DNA from: Spirochaetia bacterium
Lineage (GTDB): Bacteria > Spirochaetota > Spirochaetia > Treponematales > Breznakiellaceae
Direction of reading: 5' to 3'
Assembly (NCBI GenBank): GCA_026002265.1
Contig: BOBG01000004.1
Coordinates: 1-48,342 of the forward strand
Length of the DNA: 48,342 bases
The notes below the pieces were generated by a model that worked only from the letters and a program-made list of their open reading frames with translations, did not search any database and was not told the DNA's origin. Below, piece after piece: positions 25,755 through 35,220 of this stretch. Made by a program: the position numbers and the translations under genes. Position 1 is the first letter of the stretch; each line of letters begins with the position of its first letter.

Positions 25755-26348
25755 CTACTCTCCGGCATCTGAAAATACAGCCCAGCCTTTTATTTTTATT
25801 CCGGCTTTTTTATACCGGAGCAATTTAGTACAAGTATAGATAACATCTGCCAAAAAGATTGCGATCAGGATACCGTTTAGCAGCCACATATAATTTCCAA
25901 AAAAATGGATAATGCCCTGTGCAGCATCCCATAAAACATATACCACGCAAAGTGTTATAATACCAAAAAAGAGCGATATTGTTAAGGCTATGCGGCCCTT
26001 ATAATGACACCATTTAGTATGAGGGTATGTTGAATAATCCCAGCATTTTACCTTGAAGCATTTTTCCAAAAATACCGCCGTGATATATTCAATGGCTGTA
26101 CATACGACAATGCCGGTAAAAAATACTGCTACCGGATATGCTTTGAGCGAAAAGCTCAATGCATAAACGCACAGTCCGCCGATACCTTGGCATGGAACAA
26201 TCGGACCCTTGAAAAAGCCCTTGCTTACCAATTTCTGTCTAATTATCGATTCTTGTATACTTTCGCAAACCCAACCTAAAAAGCTGAAGAAGAAAAATGT
26301 AAAAATTATGCTTTCAATGCTGAATTGTTCCACTTCTTTATTCGCCAT
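25755..26348 (-). CDS. CmpB-type membrane protein (putative type IV ABC-transporter permease)
   Basis: 197 residues, five or so membrane helices. Motifs FLGWVCESIQESI, GPIVPCQGIGGLCVYAL and CWDYSTYPHTKWCHYKGRIAL match the CmpB-like family (PF06541), whose transport role is a prediction only. No ATPase gene is nearby. It lies between a TylF-type methyltransferase and the HD gene with gaps of 6 and 1 bp, so all three form one operon. Confidence 0.75.
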   Translation of the reverse strand: MANKEVEQFSIESIIFTFFFFSFLGWVCESIQESIIRQKLVSKGFFKGPIVPCQGIGGLCVYALSFSLKAYPVAVFFTGIVVCTAIEYITAVFLEKCFKVKCWDYSTYPHTKWCHYKGRIALTISLFFGIITLCVVYVLWDAAQGIIHFFGNYMWLLNGILIAIFLADVIYTCTKLLRYKKAGIKIKGWAVFSDAGE

Positions 26349-26354
26349 CTAAAC

Positions 26355-26978
26355 TTATTTAGAAAAAATAACACTTCCGCAGATATCATTCAAAGGGACA
26401 TACGGAATATTAAATTCTTTGGAAAATTTTTGCACAGCTTCTTTTGCCGCATAGGTTTTTCCATTGTAATCATGTACAAAAATATACCCGCCCTTTTGCA
26501 GCAATGGATAAAAAAACATTAGTCCTGCATAAATTGGTTCAAACAGATCAGCATCAATACTCACAAACGAAAATCTCTCATCAATACCCTCTGCTGTTTC
26601 CGGAAACCAGCCTTTTTTCACAATACAGTTTTCACGATATTTCATTTTTTTTAACACTAATTCAATATTAGAATTAGAAAAATCGCCGGTCTTCGTAATA
26701 TTATAACCCATTTTTAATTCTGTTTTTACGTCGCGCTCATCAAATCCGGAAAAAGTATCAAATAAAAATAATTTTTTGTCAGGAAAGTGTGCATTGATTT
26801 TTTTTGCAAAATCACCTTTGTAAACACCTAATTCTGCTGTATCACCCAGAATTTTTTTTTGTTTTATCTCTTCTATGACTAATTTTAATGTTTCATAACG
26901 AACAACATCGTTTGAAGTGAATAATTTTATTATCCACCCGATTACTATTTCTCTTGCAACTCTTATAACCGGGTTCAT
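26355..26978 (-). CDS. TylF/MycF-type class I methyltransferase
   Basis: 207 residues. The SAM-binding region is AELGVYKGDFAKKINAHFP and LFLFDTFSGFDERD; FSFVSIDADLFEPIYAGL and GGYIFVHDYN are typical of TylF-like O-methyltransferases that modify sugars of macrolides or surface glycans. The substrate is not shown by context. GGTGGAAAT precedes the ATG. First gene of the TylF-CmpB-HD operon. The region is AT-rich and poor in CCGG, compatible with a separate origin. Confidence 0.75.
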   Translation of the reverse strand: MNPVIRVAREIVIGWIIKLFTSNDVVRYETLKLVIEEIKQKKILGDTAELGVYKGDFAKKINAHFPDKKLFLFDTFSGFDERDVKTELKMGYNITKTGDFSNSNIELVLKKMKYRENCIVKKGWFPETAEGIDERFSFVSIDADLFEPIYAGLMFFYPLLQKGGYIFVHDYNGKTYAAKEAVQKFSKEFNIPYVPLNDICGSVIFSK

Positions 26979-27047
26979 ATTTCCACCTTAATGATCCAAA
27001 TTTTACGTGGCCGTTTATGGCAATTCCGCAATCATACTCGCCGGTTT

Positions 27048-30000
27048 TCAGTGTGTCAAGCATGGGGAATCGGCTGCTTCATGCAGTTCAGACTGGATCG
27101 CGCTTTTTTTTGAGATATTGTTAGTATTTTCAACACTCCGCGCATTCATAATTAACATTTGGAGCCGGTTTTCAATATTCGCAAAACTAGTGTCCGGATC
27201 GTAATCCAATGGAAGAATCTGAATATCCGGGTACTCTTCTTTAATGCGTTTAATAAGGCCGCGCCCGCAAATATGGTTCGGCAGACAGCCGAAGGGCTGT
27301 AGAATAACGAATGATTTCACTCCACCTGCCGCACGGTGTAAAATATCAGCCACCATCATAAAGCCTTCCCCGGATTGAATAGAGTGATGGATAATATGAT
27401 CACTTATTTTTGCCGCTTCCGGGAGACGCAGACACGGTTCGTACAAAGGATGTTTTTTTGCAATTTTTTCCATAATACCAATGGTAATATCACAGTATTT
27501 ATCCCCGCCAAATGCATACAACATATCCGGTAACGGATGGTACACATTAAAATCTTTTATTTCGGAAACAGTATGGAGCAGCATTAAATTCCGGTACACA
27601 TCGTACATCCGCGGTAACTCTACTTCCATATTATTTTTCTCAAGATATTCTTCAATGTGAAAATTGGATCCCTGATGAAAAGTCAAAAGATATTCGCCGG
27701 TAATAAAAACCAGCGGTTTAGGCTTTTTCCGGTCATAGCGTATTGCACATAGTGCATCAACGGCTTTTTTATACGAATCCAATGCGCCCATCATTCCTTT
27801 TTGGAAAAGCGACTCACTAATTTCGTCACTCGATTTTTCAAATATACAGTCAGTTTCACCTTTATTAATCTCGTAGGGACGTATTTTCCGGCGGAGCGCA
27901 TCGAGAACATCCACCATAATTAGACACCACATTGTCCGTGCATAGGTTAATTTAGTAAACCGGAACGCGGGGTGAAGATTTTTCATATCAAGAAAATCAG
28001 TCGAAAGAATAGGTACATTGGGAAAACCGGCACCATCAAGCGCATTACGTGTCAACACCATATAATTCGTTAGCCGGCAATCACATAAAGTTTTACCGGT
28101 ACCGATAACCACGCTGTCCGGATCGTATTTCCCGCTCTGTAGTGCAGCGAGCGCTTCGCCGATTATCATCTGCGCCGGAAAACATATATCGTTATGTACA
28201 TACTTTTTACCAAGCTGCATCGCCTCCTTGCCGCCCACCGGCAAGGGTTCAGCTTTTAAGCCTTCTTGCCGGAGCGCAGCGGACATAATCTTGCAAAAAT
28301 AATGCGTTACATTCGGCACTAAAATCGTTTTTAATTTTTTATCTGCTTTCGTAAACTTTATGACATAAGGATCGCTCAATTCTTTTACTGCCACGCTACC
28401 GGTTTCCTGCTGACGTCTCGCTTTTACCGTTTCAATAAATGAGCGTATACGGATCCGAAGAGGACCGGCCACATCACTTTCATCAAGCTTTAATATAAGC
28501 GGCGATTTACCGGAAATTTCCTGCATAATTCGAGTGACCTCATCGGTATATAACGCATCATGGCCGCACCCAAAACTGAAAATCTCAACATATTCAAGCG
28601 CCGGATGCTGCGCCGTAAGTATTGCACCGGAAAGGAGCCGCGCATGATTATTGTTATTAATATCAAGCATAGTTTTTGCGAGCTCCACCTCCTGCACTCC
28701 CGGAAGCGAGTCCACCGTTACGACCGGTATTCCTAATCCGGTAAAATACCTCGATAAATTATGATTAACTAATTGATCAAATTGATAATGACGGCCTGCA
28801 ATAACAACCGCAAATATTCCCCGCTTTTCCGCTTCATCTATTATCCGGCTCCCCTCTTTCACCACTGTTTCCATAAAAGAATTTTGTGCAGTATCGCCTT
28901 GGGCAATTGCTTGCCGGATATCATCTTCTGCAACACCGAATGTTTCCGTCATATACCGGCATAATTGATTATCCCGGTCCCGCTCAGAAAACCAATGAAA
29001 TACCGGTGCATCCAAAGGAATATTCCATCTTTTTTCCGGATTATCAGAGTATTTTACCACCAGTCCGTAGCCTTTTAATACCGGGCATGTAAATACACTT
29101 GTTTTTTCTGGATTATCGCTCGGAAGCTGATTCAATAAAGGCATAAATATCCGGTCCACATTACTCTTCGCTAAATCCCTAATATGCCCATGGACAAGTT
29201 TTGCCGGGAAGCATACAGTATCAGAAGTTACAAAGGGCAGACCCTCTTCAAATAATGTCCGGGAACTGGCGCGTGAAATCTTTGTTTTAAATCCAAGCGC
29301 ATGAAAAAAGACAGTCCAAAACGGTATATTCCGCCAAAAATCAAGGACACGCGGAATTCCTATGGTGATATTCCGGTCAGGACAAACCGGTGTAAAAGGA
29401 TATTCTTGAAATAATAATTTTTCCCGGAATTGTATCATATCCGGTACCGAATTCATTTCCGCACTTATTTTTTTTACTTTTTCTTTCAGCGCTGCATCTT
29501 CCGGATTTCCGATAATTTCACCGCGTTCACACCGATTTCCGGTTACCCATGCCGTTCCATTAGAAAATTTTAACACGGTCCGTGAACAGTTATTTGTACA
29601 AAAACGGCATGTTATATTTGACTCTTGTGTATAATTAAAGTGAGGCAGCGCATCAAAACCAATAAACCGAGTCCGGAAACTAGTTTTAGAAATATGTTTT
29701 TTTGTCAAAAGTGCAATGCCTATCGCACCCATCAGCCCCGGATATGGAGCGCGGGTTACCGGCTTTTCGATATACTGCTCAAAAGCCCGCAGCACCGCAT
29801 CATTCTTAAAAGTACCGCCCTGTACGACAATTCTATCCCCCATTCCGGAAAAATTTGAAGAACGGATCACTTTGGTAAAAACATTTTCAATAATTGACCG
29901 GCATAAACCAGCCATAATATCGTCCGCCTGCTTGCCGTTTTTTTGCTCCGTAATTATCGTACTATTCATAAATACGGTACACCGGCTCCCTAATTCAGCC

Positions 30001-31481
30001 GGATTCTTCGCATTAAATGCAGTCTGGGCAATCTGTTCTACTGGAATATTAAGCGTAGTTGCAAAATTTTCCAAAAAAGAACCGCAACCGGCTGAACAAG
30101 CTTCGTTTACTGTAATATTCGTCACAATACCGCCGGAAATATTAATTGCCTTCATATCTTGACCGCCGATGTCAAGAATAAAGGTCACATCCGGCACGTA
30201 TTTTTGTGCGGCCGCCGCATGAGCAACTGTTTCTACTGTATGAAAATCTGCACCAAAAGCTTTATCAAACAGTAATTCGCCGTAGCCGGTTGTTCCCAAT
30301 GCAATAATTTCAAGCTTTATACCGGAATCATCGTACTTTTTTTTCAGTACAAGGAGTGCCTGCCGGATAACCAGCAGGGGTTCGCCTTTATTTCCAGCAT
30401 AAAAAGAGTCAATAATATTTTCATGTTCATCAATTAAAACGAATTTGGAGGTCGTTGAACCGACATCTATTCCCACATACACCTTGAGCGTATCACCCCT
30501 TTTTGCATCCGGCTTTTTTTGCGTAGGAAGTTGGTGCCGTTCATCAAAAGCGTTATGTTCTTCTGTTGAAATGAAATAAAGTTTTCCGGATTCCGCATGG
30601 ACAGCATTGCGCCGGTACGAGGCGAGTGCCGGCATAATTTGTTCTGGCACCAATGATTCACGGTGATCAGAAAACATTTCCTGCACTGCCAGCGCAGTAC
30701 CATAAGCTACAAGTGTTTCCGGATTTTTCGGCCGGATAATATCCGGTTCTGACAGATTCAGCCATTCGGCAAAAACCCGAATTAACGTTGGATTAAAGGT
30801 AAGAGGTCCGCCTTCAAATATAACCGGTGGCTTGAGTTCGAGTCCCTGTGCCAGCCCGCCTATGGTCTGTTTCGCAATCGCATGAAAAGCGGAAAGGGCA
30901 ATATCCTCCCGCCGGATTCCCTGGTTGAGCAGGGGCTGGATGTCAGTTTTGGCAAAAACCCCGCACCGGCCGGAAATATCATAGACAAAAGTCCCTTTCG
31001 CGGCAAAAGATTCGAATTCTTCAGCCGGAATCTTCAAAAGCGTTGCAATTTCATCAATAAATGCACCGGTCCCGCCTGCACAGCTCCCGTTCATCCGCAT
31101 ATCCGAAGCGATAAGCCGTCCGGTCTTTTCATCACGGTAAAAAAAGACGATCTTCGCATCCTGCCCGCCAAGCTCTATTGCAACCCTTGCTTCCGGGTAA
31201 AAAATCCGGACAGCGATAGAATTGGCAACAACTTCCTGAATATAAGGCGCATGAATCAAATCGGCGATAGGCTTTCCGCCGGAACCGCAGACCGCTGCCC
31301 GGAACGCCCTATTAGGAAACTGGGCAAACATTTCTGAAAGAAGGCTTTGTACCGTCTCTGCTTGATACGCATTATGCCGGATATACCGGGAAAAGAGCAG
31401 TTTTTTTGTCTCCGGATTGATAACAACGATTTTTACCGTTGTTGATCCGATATCGATCCCAAGGTGTAGTATAGCTTTCAT
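27048..31481 (-). CDS. Giant 2-hydroxyacyl-CoA dehydratase activase/subunit fusion
   Basis: 1477 residues from the ATG at 31481, which overlaps the rnc stop (ATGA). Two BcrA/BadF-type ASKHA ATPase modules come first: GIDIGSTTVKIVV (about 8-20), then GIDVGSTTSKFVLID with DIGGQDMKAI and ACSAGCGSFLENFA. A cysteine cluster CRFCTNNCSRTV...RCERG is followed by DUF2229 and HgdB-like domains (FPAKLVHGHI, SFGCGHDALY, NDICFPAQ, FGCLPNHICGRG). The family drives ATP-dependent low-potential electron transfer to radical dehydratases, but the substrate of these fused proteins is unknown. Similar fusions occur in many anaerobes, including treponemes. Confidence 0.88.
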   Translation of the reverse strand: MKAILHLGIDIGSTTVKIVVINPETKKLLFSRYIRHNAYQAETVQSLLSEMFAQFPNRAFRAAVCGSGGKPIADLIHAPYIQEVVANSIAVRIFYPEARVAIELGGQDAKIVFFYRDEKTGRLIASDMRMNGSCAGGTGAFIDEIATLLKIPAEEFESFAAKGTFVYDISGRCGVFAKTDIQPLLNQGIRREDIALSAFHAIAKQTIGGLAQGLELKPPVIFEGGPLTFNPTLIRVFAEWLNLSEPDIIRPKNPETLVAYGTALAVQEMFSDHRESLVPEQIMPALASYRRNAVHAESGKLYFISTEEHNAFDERHQLPTQKKPDAKRGDTLKVYVGIDVGSTTSKFVLIDEHENIIDSFYAGNKGEPLLVIRQALLVLKKKYDDSGIKLEIIALGTTGYGELLFDKAFGADFHTVETVAHAAAAQKYVPDVTFILDIGGQDMKAINISGGIVTNITVNEACSAGCGSFLENFATTLNIPVEQIAQTAFNAKNPAELGSRCTVFMNSTIITEQKNGKQADDIMAGLCRSIIENVFTKVIRSSNFSGMGDRIVVQGGTFKNDAVLRAFEQYIEKPVTRAPYPGLMGAIGIALLTKKHISKTSFRTRFIGFDALPHFNYTQESNITCRFCTNNCSRTVLKFSNGTAWVTGNRCERGEIIGNPEDAALKEKVKKISAEMNSVPDMIQFREKLLFQEYPFTPVCPDRNITIGIPRVLDFWRNIPFWTVFFHALGFKTKISRASSRTLFEEGLPFVTSDTVCFPAKLVHGHIRDLAKSNVDRIFMPLLNQLPSDNPEKTSVFTCPVLKGYGLVVKYSDNPEKRWNIPLDAPVFHWFSERDRDNQLCRYMTETFGVAEDDIRQAIAQGDTAQNSFMETVVKEGSRIIDEAEKRGIFAVVIAGRHYQFDQLVNHNLSRYFTGLGIPVVTVDSLPGVQEVELAKTMLDINNNNHARLLSGAILTAQHPALEYVEIFSFGCGHDALYTDEVTRIMQEISGKSPLILKLDESDVAGPLRIRIRSFIETVKARRQQETGSVAVKELSDPYVIKFTKADKKLKTILVPNVTHYFCKIMSAALRQEGLKAEPLPVGGKEAMQLGKKYVHNDICFPAQMIIGEALAALQSGKYDPDSVVIGTGKTLCDCRLTNYMVLTRNALDGAGFPNVPILSTDFLDMKNLHPAFRFTKLTYARTMWCLIMVDVLDALRRKIRPYEINKGETDCIFEKSSDEISESLFQKGMMGALDSYKKAVDALCAIRYDRKKPKPLVFITGEYLLTFHQGSNFHIEEYLEKNNMEVELPRMYDVYRNLMLLHTVSEIKDFNVYHPLPDMLYAFGGDKYCDITIGIMEKIAKKHPLYEPCLRLPEAAKISDHIIHHSIQSGEGFMMVADILHRAAGGVKSFVILQPFGCLPNHICGRGLIKRIKEEYPDIQILPLDYDPDTSFANIENRLQMLIMNARSVENTNNISKKSAIQSELHEAADSPCLTH

Positions 31482-32200
31482 TGAACCTTCGTCATGTATA
31501 ATTTCATGTCTAATGCACCGCATGCGATTCGAGCCGCTTCCTGCTCCGCATTTTTTTTATTTTTTCCAATGCCGGGACCAAAGATCCGGCCATCTACTTC
31601 CACTTCTACCTGAAATGTTCGCTCATGATCAGGGCCGGATTGAGACACAAGTCTATACCATGGATAGCTATGATTTTTCCCTTGGGTCCATTCTTGGAGG
31701 AGTGATTTGTAATCCTGAATATGACGGCTGTCAACGACATGGCTCATTTCCGGCTCGAGGAGCCGTCCGACCAATGTAGATGCTGTTTCATAGCCGGAAT
31801 CAAGGTACACCGCGCCGAAAAGCGCCTCAAGCGCATCCGCAAGAATGGCATCTTTGGATCTTCCGCCGGAATGTTCTTCGCCTTGACCGAGGAGCAAAAT
31901 CTCGTTTAGAGCTATACTCCGGGCAATAGCCGCAAGAGTCCGTTCAGAAACGAGTATGGACTTAAGTTTTGCCAATTCACCCTCCGGTTTTTCGGTAAAA
32001 CGCTCGTACAGCAACGCGGCTGTGACCAATCCTAGAACAGAATCCCCTAAAAATTCCATGCGTTCATTATCGAGCTTGGTTCCGGATTCATTGGAACAGG
32101 ACCGGTGAGTCACTGCTTGATCAAGAAGACTCAAATCCCGGAACTGCAATTCCAATGAACTTTGGAAATTGTAAAGTATGGTGTACCGCGCGGGATTCAC
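31478..32200 (-). CDS. rnc: Ribonuclease III
   Basis: 240 residues. It cleaves double-stranded RNA in rRNA processing and mRNA decay. The catalytic signature NERMEFLGDSVL is at residues 45-56 (E49, D53), with D122 and E125 in ADALEALFGAVYLD. A double-strand RNA-binding domain occupies about 165-235 (DYKSLLQEWTQG, IGKNKKNAEQEAA). The GTG start overlaps the acpP stop by four bases (GTGA), and its own stop overlaps the downstream activase gene. Confidence 0.97.
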   Translation of the reverse strand: MNPARYTILYNFQSSLELQFRDLSLLDQAVTHRSCSNESGTKLDNERMEFLGDSVLGLVTAALLYERFTEKPEGELAKLKSILVSERTLAAIARSIALNEILLLGQGEEHSGGRSKDAILADALEALFGAVYLDSGYETASTLVGRLLEPEMSHVVDSRHIQDYKSLLQEWTQGKNHSYPWYRLVSQSGPDHERTFQVEVEVDGRIFGPGIGKNKKNAEQEAARIACGALDMKLYMTKVQ

Positions 32201-32433
32201 TTTTGTTGAGATTTTATAAACTCGTAAGCATCACCGACCGTTTCGAATTCGTTTGCTTTTTCGTCCGGAATTTGGATTCCCATCTCTTCTTCAATCGCAT
32301 AGACTAATTCGTAGGTGTCTAAACTATCCGCTCCGAGATCCTGCCGGAACGAAGCATCCAACGTGATCTTCGCTTCATCAATTTCCAGTTTAGAAGCGAT
32401 CAGCTTCTTCATTTTTATAAACAATTCATCCAT
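32197..32433 (-). CDS. acpP: Acyl carrier protein
   Basis: 78 residues from the ATG at 32433; the longer frame to 32502 reads back into rpmF. It carries fatty-acyl groups on a phosphopantetheine arm attached to S37 in LGADSLDTYELVYAIEEEM, the ACP hallmark. Small and acidic as expected. It lies 4 bp after rpmF and overlaps rnc, in an order common in bacteria. Confidence 0.97.
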   Translation of the reverse strand: MDELFIKMKKLIASKLEIDEAKITLDASFRQDLGADSLDTYELVYAIEEEMGIQIPDEKANEFETVGDAYEFIKSQQK

Positions 32434-32437
32434 AATA

Positions 32438-32626
32438 TTAGACCTTTGATGCGGGAATAATAACCTGTTTGCCGCGGTAAAAACCGCATTTTGGACAAAC
32501 ATGGTGCAATAAAACCTGATTGCCGCAGGTGTTGCACTCCACTAAATGCGGCGCCTCCAATTTCATGTTAATCGATTGGCGCCGGCGCGTCCGTGCTTTC
32601 GAAGTTTTGTAACGGGGAACTGCCAT
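32438..32626 (-). CDS. rpmF: Ribosomal protein bL32
   Basis: 62 residues. MAVPRYKTSKARTRRR is the L32 N terminus and two Cys pairs (CNTCG, CPKCG) form a zinc ribbon. It is the first gene of the rpmF-acpP-rnc-activase operon, with AGAAGGAG before the ATG. Confidence 0.97.
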   Translation of the reverse strand: MAVPRYKTSKARTRRRQSINMKLEAPHLVECNTCGNQVLLHHVCPKCGFYRGKQVIIPASKV

Positions 32627-32655
32627 GATGACTCCTTCTAAAATTTTTCAAATCT

Positions 32656-32684
32656 ATTCTAACAAAAACGGTCAAAAGTGTCAA
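32656..32684 (-). promoter_or_regulatory. Strong sigma-70-type promoter for the rpmF operon
   Basis: On the minus strand a perfect TTGACA (32679-32684) and TAGAAT (32656-32661) are 17 bases apart. The -10 box lies 29 bp upstream of the rpmF ATG. It should drive rpmF, acpP, rnc and the activase gene together. Confidence 0.88.
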
Positions 32685-32873
32685 GCTTGATCCGGTACTA
32701 TTCCTTTTTTTTATCCCGGAATGAAGGACAGTGGATGCCGGTTGCACGAAATACTTCTATCGAAGGAAGGTTCCGGCTCCTTAAGCCGAACATTCTACAG
32801 GATCGGGGAAGATGAGGATCCCCGGTGATGAAAAAATAGATACAATCTAAGCAGTACGGCGGCCGTTCCATTT

Positions 32874-34511
32874 TTAATCCAAGCCGGCAGTTCCGGTGTT
32901 CATAGAACGCAAAAAGGCCTCGTTGTTTTTTGATTTTTTCATCCGGTCGATCAAAAGTTCGATGATTTCAACGTCATCCATGGGGTTGATTACCTTCCGG
33001 AGAATCCACATTTTTTGCATTTCTTCTTCAGTGAGGAGCAATTCCTCTTTGCGGGTGCCGGATTTTTTGATGTTGATGGCCGGAAAAAGCCGCCGGTCCG
33101 AGATACGCCGGTCAAGGTTGATCTCCATGTTGCCGGTTCCTTTGAATTCTTCAAAAATCACTTCGTCCATCCGGCTGCCGGTTTCCACGAGAGCTGTTGA
33201 AATAATCGTCAGACTGCCGCCTTCTTCGATATTCCGGGCAGCGCCGAAAAAGCGTTTTGGTTTGTGCAGTGCGTTTGAATCAACGCCGCCGGAGAGAATT
33301 TTTCCGGATGTCGGCACTGTTTGATTATACGCACGAGCGAGTCGAGTGATCGAATCGAGGAGAATCACTACATCTTTTTTATGCTCGACCAGGCGTTTTG
33401 CCTTTTCCAAAACCATTTCAGTAACCTGCACATGCCGGCTTGACTGTTCATCAAAAGTCGAAGAAATCACCTCAGCCCGGACAGTCCGCTCCATGTCAGT
33501 CACTTCTTCCGGCCGTTCATCGATCAGCAGCACAATGAGATAGACTTCCGGATGATTCTTGGTGATGGCATTGGCAATCCGCTGCATCATGATCGTTTTT
33601 CCGGTCCGCGGAGGCGCAACGATGATCGCACGCTGACCTTTTCCAATGGGGCAAAAGAGATTGATGATCCGGGCAGACACATCCTCGGAAGTCGTTTCCA
33701 GATCAAGCTTTTCATCCGGATAGAGTGGAGTCAAGTTGTCAAAAGGCACCCGGTTCTGCGCCACCGTGGGGTCGTCATAATTAACCGTTTCAATCCGGAG
33801 CATCGCAAAAAACCGCTCGCCTTCCTTGGGACTCCGAATCTGCCCGTAGACCGTGTCGCCGGTTTTTAACGCAAAAAGCCGGATTTGGCTGGGGCTGATG
33901 TAAATGTCGTCCTGACCGGGCAGGTAGGAATTCTGCGGACTCCGGAGAAAACCATAACCATCCGGCAGAATTTCCAGAGATCCGTACGCATAGATGATGC
34001 CGCCGCGCTCGGTGTGCGTCTTCAAAATGGAAAAAATGATCTCCTGTTTCCGCAGCGCCATCATATCTTCATGGGGAATTTGATAACAATCAGCCAGGCG
34101 CCGGAGATCAACCATACTCAGCCGCGTCAGCTCATTGATCGAAAGCCGGGTTTTTCGTGACTCCGGGTCCAAATGGGGTTCCGGTTTACCGTAAATATCC
34201 GGCATAGAAGGCAGTTCCGGCACATCCGGTAGGGTTCCGGCCGGTTCATTTCCCTCAGACCCGGCATGATTCGTCATAATGCGTCCGCGTGTATCGTGGG
34301 GACTATGCCGCGCCTTACGGATAACAACAGCACGAGGATGTTCGGATCCAGTACTTTCCTCCCATTCCTCGCCTCCAGCTTCGGTATGCACTGGTGATTC
34401 CGGTGCAAATTCCTCGGAAACACCCTCTTCCGGCAGAAGAGCTTCCAGACTCAGACTTCCACCAGCTTGTTCCGGATCTGATGTTTTTCGAATTCTTTTA
34501 ACTATTGCCAT
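32874..34511 (-). CDS. rho: Transcription termination factor Rho
   Basis: 545 residues. The hexameric RNA helicase ends untranslated or rho-dependent transcripts. The RNA-binding cold-shock-like domain contains GYGFLR (185-190). Walker A is APPRTGKT (299-306) and [13 protein letters not shown] follows. About 122 N-terminal residues precede the usual start of Rho. They are acidic and proline-rich ([33 protein letters not shown]) and low in complexity, as in many non-enteric Rho proteins, where such inserts can bind RNA or phase-separate. It is transcribed leftward, with the IS605-like relic upstream. Confidence 0.96.
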   Translation of the reverse strand: MAIVKRIRKTSDPEQAGGSLSLEALLPEEGVSEEFAPESPVHTEAGGEEWEESTGSEHPRAVVIRKARHSPHDTRGRIMTNHAGSEGNEPAGTLPDVPELPSMPDIYGKPEPHLDPESRKTRLSINELTRLSMVDLRRLADCYQIPHEDMMALRKQEIIFSILKTHTERGGIIYAYGSLEILPDGYGFLRSPQNSYLPGQDDIYISPSQIRLFALKTGDTVYGQIRSPKEGERFFAMLRIETVNYDDPTVAQNRVPFDNLTPLYPDEKLDLETTSEDVSARIINLFCPIGKGQRAIIVAPPRTGKTIMMQRIANAITKNHPEVYLIVLLIDERPEEVTDMERTVRAEVISSTFDEQSSRHVQVTEMVLEKAKRLVEHKKDVVILLDSITRLARAYNQTVPTSGKILSGGVDSNALHKPKRFFGAARNIEEGGSLTIISTALVETGSRMDEVIFEEFKGTGNMEINLDRRISDRRLFPAINIKKSGTRKEELLLTEEEMQKMWILRKVINPMDDVEIIELLIDRMKKSKNNEAFLRSMNTGTAGLD

Positions 34512-34644
34512 AACAATCCTACAATTCCATGAATTTTTCTATCGATAAGCAAAGGAATTAAGTGGATTCTGTATCCAGCCTACGTCCTGTAATTTGAAGT
34601 TATGATAAAGGACAATGTACTAAAAAAGATGTTGAAATTACCGT

Positions 34645-34689
34645 AGTCGGCGTAAAGCCCAAGTCTTTAGCCTTGGGTAGTTCACAACT
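34645..34689 (+). mobile_element. Relic of an IS200/IS605-type right end
   Basis: A 45-bp segment with hairpin CCCAAG/CTTGGG around TCTTTAGC, then GTAGTTCACAAC. It matches the two partial copies at 1257-1387 and resembles the subterminal hairpin and end of IS200/IS605 right ends. No transposase or left end accompanies it. It sits between rho and the pncC stop and might act as a terminator for the leftward pncC transcript. Confidence 0.5.
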
Positions 34690-34743
34690 ACTGACCGGCA
34701 TTAATTATCTACATACTAACCTATGCACCATTTTTCGTCAAGA

Positions 34744-35220
34744 TCATATTTGACCGCTCGCCCGCACCAATGTTTCAAGGGCTTTTTCAGCGGCTTTGTC
34801 CCGGATTTCGTTACGGGATCCGGTAAAAAGAAAATGCTGTGCTTCTGTCCGTTGATCTGCATTTTTAACCGCGATCCAGACCGTTCCAACCGGTGTATTC
34901 CGGTCGTCTCCCCCGGGACCGGCCAATCCAGTGACCGAGAGCGCAAGTACTGCCCTGCTTTTTTTCTGGGCAGCCTCGGCCATGGCGCACGCGCATTCAC
35001 AGCTCACCATACCATGATTTCGGAGCATTGATTCATCGAGTCCAAGCATAGCTATTTTAGCTTCTATTGTATAACAGACAAAGGAACCCCATAAAACTTT
35101 TGACGCGCCCGGTTCTTGAGCGAACCTGTCCGCAACGAGTCCGGCTGTACAGGATTCTGCGAGTACAGCCATGGCTCCGGCATTGATTAGATGTTCAATC
35201 AAGAATTGTACGCTGTTCAT
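34744..35220 (-). CDS. pncC: CinA C-terminal family, nicotinamide-nucleotide amidase
   Basis: 158 residues covering the stand-alone CinA C-terminal (PncC) domain. It deamidates nicotinamide mononucleotide to nicotinate mononucleotide in pyridine-nucleotide salvage. Motifs AESCTAGLVADRF, GSFVCYTIEAKIAMLGL and LSVTGLAGPGGDD are characteristic. The first 26 bases overlap the bactofilin gene, which is long for an overlap but has no competing internal start with better support. Confidence 0.92.
   Translation of the reverse strand: MNSVQFLIEHLINAGAMAVLAESCTAGLVADRFAQEPGASKVLWGSFVCYTIEAKIAMLGLDESMLRNHGMVSCECACAMAEAAQKKSRAVLALSVTGLAGPGGDDRNTPVGTVWIAVKNADQRTEAQHFLFTGSRNEIRDKAAEKALETLVRASGQI

Noticed and set aside
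32685..32873. Possible regulatory RNA between rpmF promoter and rho
   Set aside because: There are hairpin-like stretches (GTTCCGGCT/AGCCGAAC and CGGGGA/TCCCCG) but no promoter, U tract or recognised family; probably the rho 3' region.
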